40,356 bases of DNA from Planctomycetota bacterium (GTDB lineage: Bacteria; Planctomycetota; SZUA-567; H5-PLA8), in NCBI GenBank assembly GCA_026184295.1, contig JAHCJK010000001.1, positions 88,862-129,217 of the forward strand, written 5' to 3'. Numbering within the stretch: the first letter of the stretch is position 1; each line of letters starts with the position of its first letter. Under the pieces are notes generated by a model. That model did not search any database. It saw only the letters and a list, made by a program, of their open reading frames with translations, and was not told the origin of the DNA. This document shows positions 30,799-39,547 of this stretch, in pieces. Position numbers and translations under genes: made by a program.

Positions 30799-32499
30799 TT
30801 ACTCGAAGGCGATCTGTTCGACGTAGACGCTGAAGGCGTACTCTTTTTCCGCCCAGGCGTGGAGCACGAGTTCGAAGGCCTTGGCGGGGTCGTACTCGTT
30901 GCCGCGGTTGTGGCGGTAGAGCGCCTCGATGGGGATTTCCACGTCGTGCCAGCGCCCGTCGGCGGCGTCGGCGTCCAGGCTCTTGAGCGGCAGCAGGCCC
31001 GCGGCCGAACGCGTGCCCGGCGAGGCCAGGCCGACCTTGACGTCGGGCGTCGCGCCGCTCTGCGTCACCACGCGGACCGAAACGATCATCTTGCTGTACG
31101 CGCGGGTATCGACGCAGGGGGCCCCGGGCGCCCAGCCGGTCCAGTTCCAGCCGCCGCCGATCCAGCCCTTGCCCGAGCCCTTGAATTCGACCGCCGCGCG
31201 CCCGTTGCGGCCCTTGAACTTCTGCAGCGAGACCGCGCCGGCGCGGTCGGGGCTCGCCCAGCCCTTGCCCGGGTGCTTCTCTTCGCCGTTGAAGACCGTG
31301 CGCGGAACGCCGCGGGACGCCGGCGCGGGCTCCGAGCGGGCGTACGATTCGTTGCGCGGCGCGTAGACCGGCGCGTCCAGTTCGGATGGGCGGTCGGCGA
31401 CCTGCCGTTCCACGCGCGGCGCGCGGTCGGTCGGGAGCGGGGCCGCGGGCGCGTCGGCCGGGGCGGCGTTGCGCGACGACCCCATCGAGAAGACCGCGGT
31501 CAGCGCCACGACGGCCGAGACCATGCCCGTGTACGCGGCCACGCGCACCCAGGGCGAGACTTCCTTGACCGAGGCGTGCTTGCGCGTCGCGACGCGTTCG
31601 TGTTCGCCCGAATGGCGCGGCTTGCAGGCCTTGGTGGCCGCGCGGGAACGGTGCCGCACGAAGCGCCCGGCCAGCAGGGCTTCGAAATCGTCGGCGACCT
31701 TGGCCATGTCGGGGTAACGCTCTTCGCGCGTCCGCGCCATCATGCGGTGCAGGATCACGCAGAAGCCGTCGGAGAGGTCCGTGCGGATCGCGTGCAGGTT
31801 GGGCATGCGGTCGCGCAGGTGCTTGTAGAGGACCTCGTGCGAGGTCTCCCCGTCGAAGGGCGGCTTGCCTGTGACGGCCTTGAAGAGCGTGCAGCCGAGC
31901 GCGTACTGGTCGGCGCGCCCGTCGATGTCCTTGCCGGTGATCTGTTCGGGGGCCATGTAGTGGGCCGTGCCCACGGTGTGCCCGGTCTGGGTGATCTCCA
32001 GGTCGATCTTGGGATTGGCGCGCGCGAGGCCGAAGTCGGTCAGCTTGGGCGTGCCGTCGGCGGCGACGACGATGTTATCGGGCTTCACGTCGCGGTGGAT
32101 GATGTCGTGCGCGTGGGCGTGCGCCAGCGCGCGGGCGATCGCGGCGCCCACCACCGTGGCCTCGTGCTCGGTGATGCGCCCCTGCTGGTGGATGTGGCGG
32201 CCCAGGCTGGTGCCTTCCACCAGTTCCATCGCGAAGAAGAAGTGCCCGTCCACGAATCCGACGTCGTACCCGGCGACGATGTTGAGGTGGTTGAGCTTGG
32301 CGACCGCGCGCGCCTCCTGCATGAAGCGCTGCACGAACTCCCGGTCGTGCACGTGGCTCTGCGGCAGGACCTTCAGCGCCACCACGCGGTCCAGGGAGAC
32401 CTGGCGGGCGCGGTACACGGTGCCCATGCCGCCCTGGCCGAGGACGTACAGGAGTTCGTAGTCCCCGATTCTTGAGGCTGCTTGTTCGCATGTCGTCAT
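30799..32499 (-). CDS. Membrane-anchored Ser/Thr kinase with extracytoplasmic beta-sandwich domain
   Basis: The 566-residue protein has a complete kinase domain at the N terminus: GQGGMGTVYRA (21-31), Lys43, HRDVKPDNIV (135-144), DFGLAR (155-160) and GTAHYMAPEQ. A basic stretch and one membrane segment (VRVAAYTGMVSAVVALTAVFSMG, about 320-343) lead to a Pro/Arg linker. A roughly 150-residue outer domain follows, with strands and aromatic residues (VEFKGSGKGWIGGGWNWTGW, YSKMIVSVRVV, KVGLAS, WHDVEIPIEALY, FELVLHAWAEKEYAFSVYVEQIAFE). That pattern resembles galactose-binding-like/CBM11-type folds, suggesting sugar or wall sensing; ligand unproved. ATG 32499 is chosen, with AGGA at 8 nt, over the frame start at 32553. 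Confidence 0.9.
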   Translation of the reverse strand: MTTCEQAASRIGDYELLYVLGQGGMGTVYRARQVSLDRVVALKVLPQSHVHDREFVQRFMQEARAVAKLNHLNIVAGYDVGFVDGHFFFAMELVEGTSLGRHIHQQGRITEHEATVVGAAIARALAHAHAHDIIHRDVKPDNIVVAADGTPKLTDFGLARANPKIDLEITQTGHTVGTAHYMAPEQITGKDIDGRADQYALGCTLFKAVTGKPPFDGETSHEVLYKHLRDRMPNLHAIRTDLSDGFCVILHRMMARTREERYPDMAKVADDFEALLAGRFVRHRSRAATKACKPRHSGEHERVATRKHASVKEVSPWVRVAAYTGMVSAVVALTAVFSMGSSRNAAPADAPAAPLPTDRAPRVERQVADRPSELDAPVYAPRNESYARSEPAPASRGVPRTVFNGEEKHPGKGWASPDRAGAVSLQKFKGRNGRAAVEFKGSGKGWIGGGWNWTGWAPGAPCVDTRAYSKMIVSVRVVTQSGATPDVKVGLASPGTRSAAGLLPLKSLDADAADGRWHDVEIPIEALYRHNRGNEYDPAKAFELVLHAWAEKEYAFSVYVEQIAFE

Positions 32500-33099
32500 G
32501 GTGTCAATCCTGTCCAGCACCCCACACACGAGATGATGCAAGGCAAGCCTCATGCCATCGTTACATGGCTGATTTCAAGCAGGTCGGTTTCGCGCTCGGT
32601 GTTGGTTTTTTGCTAGTCGATCGGTCGGTTTTTTGGCGGGGTGGCGGGTGCAATGCCCAAAATCGGCGTTCTTTTCAGGATTTTTGCTTTCACGCCAAAA
32701 GCTAATAAATTCAGGTGTCCGCTTTCGTGCGGAATATAGCCCTTCGGCGCCGTGTCACGTTTTAACGGCCCTGCTCAATTCTCATGGCATGTTTGCTCAA
32801 AATAATGCTGCTCTTGGAGTTAGCGCACGTGTAACGCACCTGTGCCATAACCGGCCCTTGGCGGAAGCTCGTTTTCCATGCCTTCTGCCGCTGCAACAGT
32901 TCTGCTGTTAAACCTAGTGCGCTGAAAATAGGGACCGGCTACGCTCTCTACCGGGAACGGTGGGGCACTTGCTCTCGATTTGGAGCGGGGAAGTTCTGGA
33001 TACTATCCTCCGAATGGTTTTTATTGCTATAGGGCAAACGCCACATCGTGATTTGGCGTTACTCCTCCGGATGGACGTGACGGCAAGGCGGGGGCAGGC
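32500..33099. other. 600-nt divergent intergenic region between kinase and cyclase genes
   Basis: No credible gene is visible in this AT-richer interval. It contains T-runs at 32605-32611 and 32630-32634, small stems (AACAG-TTCTG-CTGTT at 32895-32909) and a 7-bp hairpin AACGCCA...TGGCGTT (33037-33060) in the presumed leader of the cyclase gene. CCTCCGAATGG/CCTCCGGATGG are near-repeats at 33007 and 33064. I found no promoter pair that stands out; long leaders on both sides are likely. Confidence 0.5.
33037..33060 (+). promoter_or_regulatory. Leader hairpin before the PAS-GGDEF gene
   Basis: AACGCCA (33037-33043) pairs with TGGCGTT (33054-33060) over 7 bp, 39 nt before ATG 33100. The upstream AGGGCAAAC faintly recalls a c-di-GMP-I riboswitch, but the matching ACGCAAAGC part is absent. 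Confidence 0.25.
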
Positions 33100-34749
33100 A
33101 TGCGCGACGACGCTCAATCCCCCGATCCCGCTTCCGAAGCGCGTTCGCTTCACGACGAACTGCGCGAGAAGGTCCTCCAGCTCCAGATGCTCTCGGAGCA
33201 GCTCCCGATCATTCTATGGACCGTGGACATGGATCTGCGCTGCACCTCCGTCTGGGGCGCGGGCCTGACGGGCCTGAACCTGCGCCCCGGCGAAGTGGTG
33301 GGCGTGACCGTGATGGAGTTCCTCAACACGCAGGACATGTCGGAGCCCACCGTCGCCGCGCACCTCAAGGCGGTCCAGGGCGTGCCCTCGACCTTCGAGA
33401 TCGTGCTGCTCGACCGCATGCTCGACGGCCACGTGGTCCCGCACCGCAACGCCGCGGGCGAAATCGTCGGCGCCGTGGGCGTGGCCATGGACATCACCGA
33501 GCGCCGCCGCACCGAACAGCGCCTGCACGAGAGCCAGGAGCGCTACCGCCTGATCACCGACAGCGTACAGGAGTCGATCGTGTTGCTCGACGAAGAGCAG
33601 CGCATCGTCTTCGCGAACCTGCCCGCCGAGCGCACCTTCGGGTATCCGCTGGCCGACCTGGCCGGCCGCAAGCTCTCGATGCTGCTCGGGCCCGGCAGCG
33701 GCTCCGACCTGGACCTGCCGCATGGCGCACCGCGCGAGTTCGCCGGGCGGCGCCGCAACGGCGCGGAGATCCCCGTCGAAGTCTGCGTGGCCGAGACCGC
33801 GCAGGAGGGCCGCCGCGTGCTCGCGGCCGTGATCCGCGACATCACCGAACGCAAGCGCGCCGAGGAGGCCCTGCGGCGCAACGAGCAGGTGCTCTCCGAT
33901 TTCTTCGACCACGCGCTGGTGGGCCTGAACTGCGTCGGCCCCGACGGCATCATCGTCCGCGCCAACGCCGCGGAACTGGCGCTGCTCGGCTATGCGCGCG
34001 ACGAGTACGTCGGGCAGCACATCTCGAAGTTCCACGTCGATCACGGGCGCCTGCGCGAACTGATGGAACGCCTGGCCCACGGAGAAGAGGTCCGCAACTT
34101 CGAGGCGACGCTGCGCCGCAAGGACGGCGCCGAACGCTTCGTGCAGATCACCTCCAACGTGCTCTGGGAAAACGGCGCGTTCGTGCACACGCGCTGCCTG
34201 ACCCTGGACGTCACCGAACTCAAGGAAGTCCGCGAACAGCTCGAGCGCCTGGCCCTCTACGATGCCACCACGGGCCTGCCCAACCGCCCGCACTTCCTGG
34301 ACCGGCTCGACCGTGCCTGGAAGCGCGCCGACGGCGACGCCGCGCGCGCCTTCGCGCTGCTCTTCATGGACGTGGACGACCTGAAGGCCGTCAACGACAC
34401 GCTCGGCCATTCCGCCGGCGACAAACTGCTCTCCGAGGTCGGCCAGGCCCTGCAGCGCTGCCTGCGCCCGGGCGACCTGGCCGCGCGCCTGGGCGGCGAC
34501 GAGTTCGCCGTGCTGCTCTTCGGGATCGTCCGGCCGGAGGACGTGCAGGCCGTGGCCGAGCGCATTCTGCAGGAACTCCCCGTCGTGGACGGGACCAAGG
34601 TCACCGCCAGCCTGGGCGCGGCGCTCAGTTCGGCGCGCTACCCCAGCGCGCAGGAGATGCTGCACGCCGCCGACGACGCGATGTACTGCATCAAGCGCGG
34701 CGTCAAGGCCGGCGTCGCCTTCGCGAAGCCCTCCGCCATGATGTTCTAA
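33100..34749 (+). CDS. Diguanylate cyclase with three PAS domains
   Basis: The 549-residue soluble protein starts with a short coiled coil (LHDELREKVLQLQMLSEQ). Three PAS domains follow at about 30-130, 145-255 and 262-380; the first two end in DITER(R/K)R linkers, the last in DVTELKEVREQLERLALYD. The GGDEF domain covers about 383-545 with the intact active site GGDEF (465-469) and an RPGD inhibitory site (456-459) exactly five residues before it. It should make c-di-GMP from two GTP and be product-inhibited. PAS ligands are not apparent; lack of membrane segments means a cytosolic cue. No EAL domain is attached. Start ATG 33100 has a GGGGG-rich stretch 6-10 nt upstream. Confidence 0.95.
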   Translation: MRDDAQSPDPASEARSLHDELREKVLQLQMLSEQLPIILWTVDMDLRCTSVWGAGLTGLNLRPGEVVGVTVMEFLNTQDMSEPTVAAHLKAVQGVPSTFEIVLLDRMLDGHVVPHRNAAGEIVGAVGVAMDITERRRTEQRLHESQERYRLITDSVQESIVLLDEEQRIVFANLPAERTFGYPLADLAGRKLSMLLGPGSGSDLDLPHGAPREFAGRRRNGAEIPVEVCVAETAQEGRRVLAAVIRDITERKRAEEALRRNEQVLSDFFDHALVGLNCVGPDGIIVRANAAELALLGYARDEYVGQHISKFHVDHGRLRELMERLAHGEEVRNFEATLRRKDGAERFVQITSNVLWENGAFVHTRCLTLDVTELKEVREQLERLALYDATTGLPNRPHFLDRLDRAWKRADGDAARAFALLFMDVDDLKAVNDTLGHSAGDKLLSEVGQALQRCLRPGDLAARLGGDEFAVLLFGIVRPEDVQAVAERILQELPVVDGTKVTASLGAALSSARYPSAQEMLHAADDAMYCIKRGVKAGVAFAKPSAMMF

Positions 34750-34771
34750 TTCCGTTCGCGGGAAGGTACGG

Positions 34772-35023
34772 TTACGGCGCGGCGGGCGGTTCGGCCGCCT
34801 GCGCGGGCGCGGCGTCCTTGCCGTCGGCCTGATTCGCCAGGCTCGTGCTGGGCCGGGGGATGAAGTGCAGGCCGCTCTGGCTGGGATCGACCTTGCCGTC
34901 GGCCTGGAGCGCGGGCAGGTCGCTGCAATCCAGCGTGCGCCCGCAGTTGGGACAGCGCGCCTTGCAGTGGTTCTCGTTGAGAACCGCGCCGCAGATCTCG
35001 CAGATGAAAATCAAGTCGCTCAT
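34772..35023 (-). CDS. Small zinc-ribbon protein
   Basis: The 83-residue product starts MSDLIFICEICGAVLNENHCKARCPNCGRTLDC. CxxC (8-11) and CPNC (24-27) would bind one zinc, with extra Cys at 20 and 33. The remaining half is low-complexity and Ala/Pro-rich (ending AEPPAAP). It probably mediates protein or nucleic-acid contacts; no family can be named. A promoter (TTGCGC-N15-TATACT) lies 16-43 nt upstream and GGGGGCGGC just before the ATG. It converges on the cyclase gene with 22 nt between. Confidence 0.75.
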   Translation of the reverse strand: MSDLIFICEICGAVLNENHCKARCPNCGRTLDCSDLPALQADGKVDPSQSGLHFIPRPSTSLANQADGKDAAPAQAAEPPAAP

Positions 35024-35039
35024 GCCGCCCCCGCAACCC

Positions 35040-35066
35040 AGTATACGCGGGCGGAAGGGCGCGCAA
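35040..35066 (-). promoter_or_regulatory. Promoter: TTGCGC-N15-TATACT
   Basis: Minus-strand TTGCGC (35061-35066) and TATACT (35040-35045), spacer 15 nt. The -10 matches TATAAT in five positions and lies 16 nt before ATG 35023. Confidence 0.5.
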
Positions 35067-35083
35067 CAGGAAGATGTCCGGGC

Positions 35084-37204
35084 CTAGAAAGGCAGGACGC
35101 GCAGCGTGGACTTCACCCCCGTGCCCCACGAGATCAGCTTCCATACGATCAGCGCGGCCGATTCGCCCACCAGCATGCCCAGGAAGAGCCGCTTGGCGCG
35201 CTGGTACGTCAGCGTCGTCCCGAACTTCAGCACCAGGTACTTGAAGAACCAGCCGAGCATGAACGAGAACCAGAGCTGATAGACCGGGAACGGGCCCATC
35301 CACATCACGTAGCCGATCGGATGGGGGAACCAGAAGACGTACTTCCGCAGCACCATGCTGAAGACCAGGAACGACGCGCCGAGGGCCAGGTACGTCAGCG
35401 CCTTCCCGTCGCGCTTGGCCACCGCGGGCACGTCGGCCGAGGCCATCTTCTCCGCGGCGCCGGAGGCCTCTTTCTGCTTGTAGGTCTCGATCGCGCGGAC
35501 GTTCTGCGACATCCCTTTGTAGACGTTCGTCGGCACGCCTTCGAAGTACCACGGCATCATCGCCGAGGCCCCGCCGGGGTACGTGTACGCGGTGTGCAGG
35601 AACGCGAAGAAGCTCACCGCCAGCGCCGCGACGATCGCCAGCGCCATCCCGCCCATCGCGGTGCGCCGCTTCAGGCCCGCCAGGCGCGCGAGCTGCAGGC
35701 CGTTCATGATGTTGGCCATGAAGAAGACGCGGTAGCCGTCCACGACCATGGAACGGTTCCACATCTCCAGCCGCACGAAGTTCTGCGCGCCAAGTTGCAC
35801 GGGCGTGAAGGCCTGGTGCAGGAGCTCGTTCGGCTGCAGGCCCACCTGCATGAAAAAGAGCCCGCCTTCGCAGCAGAGCCGCGTCAGGCCGGTCATGATC
35901 AGCAGCATCAGCACCACGATCAGGACCGACGGCAGCAGGTCCATCCCGAAGCCCTGCATCCACGCCAGCGAGCCCACAAAGCCCGCCGCCAGCAGCCCCC
36001 ACAGAGCGCGCGGCGAAAGGTCCTCGTCTTCGCCCGTGTCGCGCGCGCGCAGGCCCAGCGCCTGCTGCAGCGAACCCCACAGCGGCGCGCGCGCCATCCA
36101 CAGGCCCATCGCGGTCAGGGCCAGCAGCGCGCCCGTGCCCTGATCCACGAAAAAGCCCGCGGCGCCGGCGCTGTTCCAGAAGTACTGTCCGTTGTTGCCC
36201 ACGCCCATCCCGCAGAGCACGAAGACCAGGACGAACCAGACGATGTGGTAGAACCAGAGGCTGAACGAGACGTCCTTCGAGAGCATGAACGTCAGCGCCA
36301 CGACCGAGAAGTAAATCTTGCAGTAGACCGGGTTCAGCCGGTTCCACGGATCCTCGCTCAGGTAGTGCGAGAGCCAGTTGCCGGTGGGGATCGCGGGGAC
36401 GAAGTTGTAGTAATCGGCGAGGCTGTTCCACGAGACGAACGCGAAGGTGAGCCCCAGACCCCAGAGCATCATCGGATCCCGGAGCAGCGGGCGTTCCTCA
36501 GTCGTGAAGATGCCTTTGATCATCTCGTGCGGAATCTGCGCGAGCGGGAAGGGGAGCTGTTCGTGGTCGGCCCATTGCTTGCGCAGCAGCGAGCTGAGCG
36601 CGAAGAGCATCGCGAGCATGAACGCGAGCGCCAGGCACCACCATCCGTACGTCGGCAGCCACGCGCGGAAGAGCCCCCACGAGAGCCCCTGGTGATTGGG
36701 CAGGCCCCGGTAGAACCATTCGAGCGGGCGGAGCCCGCCCTCGTCCTGCGGCACCCACGCGGCGGGCACGTGCGGGAGCACGGTCTTTTCCCAGCCGGCC
36801 TCCGGCGTATTGAAGAACCCGCCCGACACGTTCGTGACCCAGAAGGCCCAGAAGCCGCCGCCGGGAATCGTGTTCGAGACCAGCACCATCATGAAGACCA
36901 GCGCCAGATCGCCGCGCGTGAACCCGAGGTACGATTTGCGCGTCACCGAGGCCAGGTACAGCAGCGCGCCCAACGCGAGCAAGCTCGCCACCGCCGTGGC
37001 GGGAAAGAGCGAGTTCGCCAGCATCGTGCCGCCGATGGCGTAATCGAAGATGGGCGTGACGAGGCAGATGGCCGAGAGCGCCAGCAGGCCGGTGACCCAG
37101 CCGCGCCACGTGGTGCCTTCGCCGCGCGGCTGCGCCGGCGCGACGCCGAGGACGGTCATCGGATCGTTGGAAAGGCGCCGCGAATGCGTCATGGTGATGG
37201 GCAT
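35084..37204 (-). CDS. Large polytopic membrane protein (DUF6784/DUF6785-like)
   Basis: The 706-residue protein has about 14 membrane segments. Its first segments (GWVTGLLALSAICLVTPIFDYAIGGTMLANSLFPATAV), the loop GGGFWAFWVTNVSGGFFN and the late FLHTAYTYPGGASAMMPWYF plus FPHPIGYVMWMGPFPVYQLWFSFMLGWFFKYLVLKFG match what I recall of the DUF6784/DUF6785 pair, found mainly in planctomycetes and related phyla and perhaps distantly related to oligopeptide transporters. Transport is a guess. The start is uncertain: ATG 37204, 37192 or 37159, none with a Shine-Dalgarno. A soluble loop (TYKQKEASGAAEKMASADVPAVAKRDGK) sits before the last spans. Confidence 0.75.
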   Translation of the reverse strand: MPITMTHSRRLSNDPMTVLGVAPAQPRGEGTTWRGWVTGLLALSAICLVTPIFDYAIGGTMLANSLFPATAVASLLALGALLYLASVTRKSYLGFTRGDLALVFMMVLVSNTIPGGGFWAFWVTNVSGGFFNTPEAGWEKTVLPHVPAAWVPQDEGGLRPLEWFYRGLPNHQGLSWGLFRAWLPTYGWWCLALAFMLAMLFALSSLLRKQWADHEQLPFPLAQIPHEMIKGIFTTEERPLLRDPMMLWGLGLTFAFVSWNSLADYYNFVPAIPTGNWLSHYLSEDPWNRLNPVYCKIYFSVVALTFMLSKDVSFSLWFYHIVWFVLVFVLCGMGVGNNGQYFWNSAGAAGFFVDQGTGALLALTAMGLWMARAPLWGSLQQALGLRARDTGEDEDLSPRALWGLLAAGFVGSLAWMQGFGMDLLPSVLIVVLMLLIMTGLTRLCCEGGLFFMQVGLQPNELLHQAFTPVQLGAQNFVRLEMWNRSMVVDGYRVFFMANIMNGLQLARLAGLKRRTAMGGMALAIVAALAVSFFAFLHTAYTYPGGASAMMPWYFEGVPTNVYKGMSQNVRAIETYKQKEASGAAEKMASADVPAVAKRDGKALTYLALGASFLVFSMVLRKYVFWFPHPIGYVMWMGPFPVYQLWFSFMLGWFFKYLVLKFGTTLTYQRAKRLFLGMLVGESAALIVWKLISWGTGVKSTLRVLPF

Positions 37205-37383
37205 GGAGAGTAATCGCTCGCGCGTGGTATTTACAGATACAACTGAACCGGCGATTACGTTTGCGGGTTTCGAAAATTTCGCACTGTTTTCGCAAGTGAA
37301 AGTAAATAAGCGCGACGGCCGCTTGCTCAGCGGCCGTCGATTGCTCAATGCACAGAAGTAAGCCTGATCGTGAGGCGGGCTGC

Positions 37384-38826
37384 TTAGTTCTTGCTCGGCC
37401 GCCGCTTCGCCTTGGGATCGGGCTCGCCGCGTTCGCCGCGCAGGCGGCTGCGCCAGTCTTCGATCGCGTTGAGCACGAACTTGGGATTCGCGGAACCTTC
37501 CGACGCGTACGCGCCGATCACGCCCTTGCCGCCCAGCACGTTGCGCGTCTCTTCGCCCAGCAGCGCGTGGACCGACTGGAGTTCTTCAATCTCGAGGTCC
37601 GCGAGCTTCACGCCCTTCTGCACGGCCAGGTTCACCAGCTTGCCCGCGACGTGGTGCGCCTGGCGGAAGGGAATCCCGCGCCGCACGAGGTGTTCGGCGA
37701 GCGCCGTCGCGTCCATGTACCCGAGTTCGCAGGCGTCGGCCATGCGGTCGCGGCGGAAGCGCAGGTTGCGCAGGACGGCCTCGATGATCTGCAGGCAGCC
37801 CTTGAACTGCAGCGTGGTCTCGAAGAGCAGTTCCTTGTCTTCCTGGAAGTCGCGGTTGTAGGTCAGCGGCAGGCCCTTGACCAGGATCAGGTAGTGGCTC
37901 AGCAGCGCGATGCTGCGCCCGGTCTTGCCGCGGATCAGTTCCAGGATGTCGGGGTTGCGCTTCTGCGGCATGATCGAACTGCCGGTGCAGAAGGCGTCGT
38001 CGATCTCCAGCAGGCCGAATTCGGTGGTCGAATAGAGAATGAAGTCTTCGGACATGCGCGAGAGGTGCAGCGAACAGACCGACATCGCGTAGGCAAAGTC
38101 GAGCAGGTAGTCGCGGTCGGCCGTCGTGTCCATCGAATTGCGCGTCACGCCGTCGAAGCCCAGGATCGCGGCCACGTACTGCCGGTCGATGGGCAGCGAG
38201 GTGCCCGCCAGGGCGCACGCGCCCAGCGGCAGGACGTTGGCGCGCCGCCGCGCGTCGCTCATGCGGTCCTTGTCGCGCGCGAACATCTCGACGTAGGCCA
38301 GCAGGTAATGCCCGCAGGAGACCGGCTGCGCGCGCTGCAGGTGCGTGTAGCCCGGCATCGCGTCGTTGGCGTATTCGGTGGCCAGGTCCAGGAGCGCGTC
38401 CTGCACGTTGCCGATCAGGCGCGCGATCTCGTCGAGTTCGTCGCGCAGCCACAGGCGTTCGTCCAGCGCGATCTGGTCGTTGCGCGAGCGCGCCGTGTGC
38501 AGCTTGCCGGCGGTCTCGCCGATGCGTTCCTCCAGGGCCTTTTCCACGTTCATGTGGATGTCTTCGTACTCGGCGCTGAAGTTGATCTTGCCTTCGTCGT
38601 AGTCGCTCTGGATTTCGGCCAGGCCGCGCAGGATGGTTTCCTCTTCGCTGCGTTTGATCAGCCCGACCTTGCCGAGCATCTTGGCGTGGGCGATGGAGCC
38701 GGCGATGTCGTACTTGCACAGCACGCGGTCGAACGAGATCGACTGCGTGAACGCTTCCGTCAGCGGGTCCACGGGCTTGTTGAAGACCCCGCTTCGCGAC
38801 GGAGAACCCTTCTTGCCACCGGCCAT
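37384..38826 (-). CDS. argH: Argininosuccinate lyase
   Basis: The 480-residue enzyme splits argininosuccinate into arginine and fumarate, the last step of arginine synthesis. Hallmarks are HTARSRNDQIALD (110-122), THLQRAQPVS (161-170) with the catalytic His162, and the fumarase/aspartase-superfamily signature GSSIMPQKRNPD (282-293) holding the catalytic Ser. Length is close to the E. coli enzyme (457) plus a short N-terminal extension (AGGKKGSPSRSG) and a basic C-terminal tail. AAGGAG lies 8 nt before ATG 38826. No other arginine gene is adjacent. The 26-residue mini-gene upstream on the same strand may share its transcript. Confidence 0.97.
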   Translation of the reverse strand: MAGGKKGSPSRSGVFNKPVDPLTEAFTQSISFDRVLCKYDIAGSIAHAKMLGKVGLIKRSEEETILRGLAEIQSDYDEGKINFSAEYEDIHMNVEKALEERIGETAGKLHTARSRNDQIALDERLWLRDELDEIARLIGNVQDALLDLATEYANDAMPGYTHLQRAQPVSCGHYLLAYVEMFARDKDRMSDARRRANVLPLGACALAGTSLPIDRQYVAAILGFDGVTRNSMDTTADRDYLLDFAYAMSVCSLHLSRMSEDFILYSTTEFGLLEIDDAFCTGSSIMPQKRNPDILELIRGKTGRSIALLSHYLILVKGLPLTYNRDFQEDKELLFETTLQFKGCLQIIEAVLRNLRFRRDRMADACELGYMDATALAEHLVRRGIPFRQAHHVAGKLVNLAVQKGVKLADLEIEELQSVHALLGEETRNVLGGKGVIGAYASEGSANPKFVLNAIEDWRSRLRGERGEPDPKAKRRPSKN

Positions 38827-38910
38827 CGTCGTGCTCCTTACATGAGAAAGCCGCGCGAGGAACACGGGGTTCCTCCGCGGCGGCAGACGCCTGTTCGAAT
38901 GGGATCGCCT

Positions 38911-38968
38911 CCCTGGCTTCCGCGTGCATGCCCTCGCGTACGCGCGGCCACGCATCCGGAAGCCAGGG
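38911..38968 (-). terminator. 12-bp inverted repeat between the mini-gene and argH
   Basis: CCCTGGCTTCCG (38911-38922) and CGGAAGCCAGGG (38957-38968) are perfect complements around a 34-nt interior that can add GCGTG/CACGC. It lies 10 nt behind the mini-gene stop and 84 nt before argH. Without a T-run it could be a terminator, an attenuator or a processing site. Confidence 0.5.
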
Positions 38969-38978
38969 GGCGTATGCG

Positions 38979-39059
38979 CTACTTCTTCTTGGAGCGCAGC
39001 TTGCGCATCCGGCGCTTCTTGCTTCCAATCTTGCGGCGGCGGCGAGGCTTGAACGCCAT
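38979..39059 (-). CDS. 26-residue basic mini-protein (AURKAIP1/COX24- or bS22-like)
   Basis: The sequence begins MAFKPRRRRKIGSKKRRM and ends RKLRSKKK; 15 of 26 residues are Arg or Lys. GGAGG lies 6 nt before ATG 39059, and a promoter TTGCGA-N16-CATAAT sits about 90 nt upstream, so expression is likely. Composition and length resemble the AURKAIP1/COX24-domain mini-proteins and small ribosomal proteins such as bS22 or Thx, which sit in rRNA of the small subunit. That role is inferred from type only. Confidence 0.75.
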   Translation of the reverse strand: MAFKPRRRRKIGSKKRRMRKLRSKKK

Positions 39060-39147
39060 GTAACTCCTCCATCCTGGTATCGATTCGAACCGTTCGGCCA
39101 GACCACGCGGTCCGCCGGGCCGGCTCTGTTGGAAAACGGGCTTCGCT

Positions 39148-39175
39148 ATTATGCACGTACTTGCGGGACTCGCAA
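39148..39175 (-). promoter_or_regulatory. Promoter: TTGCGA-N16-CATAAT
   Basis: Minus-strand TTGCGA (39170-39175) and CATAAT (39148-39153) with a 16-nt spacer, reading toward the mini-gene (and perhaps argH). Leader about 80 nt. Confidence 0.5.
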
Positions 39176-39205
39176 GGGTTGTGAAACCCGCGCCGAGGCC
39201 TGGAG

Positions 39206-39235
39206 TTGCGAAAGACCCCGCGGATGGGGTAGGGT
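39206..39235 (+). promoter_or_regulatory. Promoter: TTGCGA-N18-TAGGGT
   Basis: TTGCGA (39206-39211) and TAGGGT (39230-39235). The ATG at 39242 follows after 6 nt, so the mRNA would be leaderless. Confidence 0.45.
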
Positions 39236-39241
39236 GAAGGC

Positions 39242-39544
39242 ATGGCCTCCAACATCTGCGTGAGCTGCCACGCGCCCGCGAACGAACGCTGCCACACCTG
39301 CCACAAGCCGGTCTGCGGCAAGTGCGTCGTCCCCGTGGGCAGCAACACCTTCTGCACCAAAGCCTGCGCCGAAAACTACGCCAAGTTCAACGCGCGCTAC
39401 AAGGGCGAAGGCAGCGGCTTCGTCGGCAAACTGGTCAAACTCGCCGTCGTCCTCGCGATCCTCGGCGGCGTGGCCCTGTTCGTCGGCGCGAAGGTGCTCA
39501 AGATCGGCTTCTGCGTGGAACTCTTGAAGAAGATCGGGATGTGA
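39242..39544 (+). CDS. Cys-rich (B-box-like) zinc-binding membrane protein
   Basis: The 100-residue product has an N-terminal Cys/His cluster NICVSCHAPANERCHTCHKPVCGKC with spacing like a B-box or similar double zinc site (Cys 6, 9, 17, 20, 25, 28 plus His), and a further FCTKACAENY. A basic helix and one membrane segment (VKLAVVLAILGGVALFVGAKVL, about 65-86) follow. The zinc part is probably cytosolic. I know no defined function. The start follows a -10 by 6 nt. The next gene begins 3 nt after its stop, so they form an operon. Confidence 0.75.
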   Translation: MASNICVSCHAPANERCHTCHKPVCGKCVVPVGSNTFCTKACAENYAKFNARYKGEGSGFVGKLVKLAVVLAILGGVALFVGAKVLKIGFCVELLKKIGM

Positions 39545-39547
39545 GCC

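Noticed and set aside
33030..33099. Possible c-di-GMP-I riboswitch before the diguanylate cyclase
   Set aside because: Only AGGGCAAAC and one hairpin fit; the ACGCAAAGC half and the second helix are missing.
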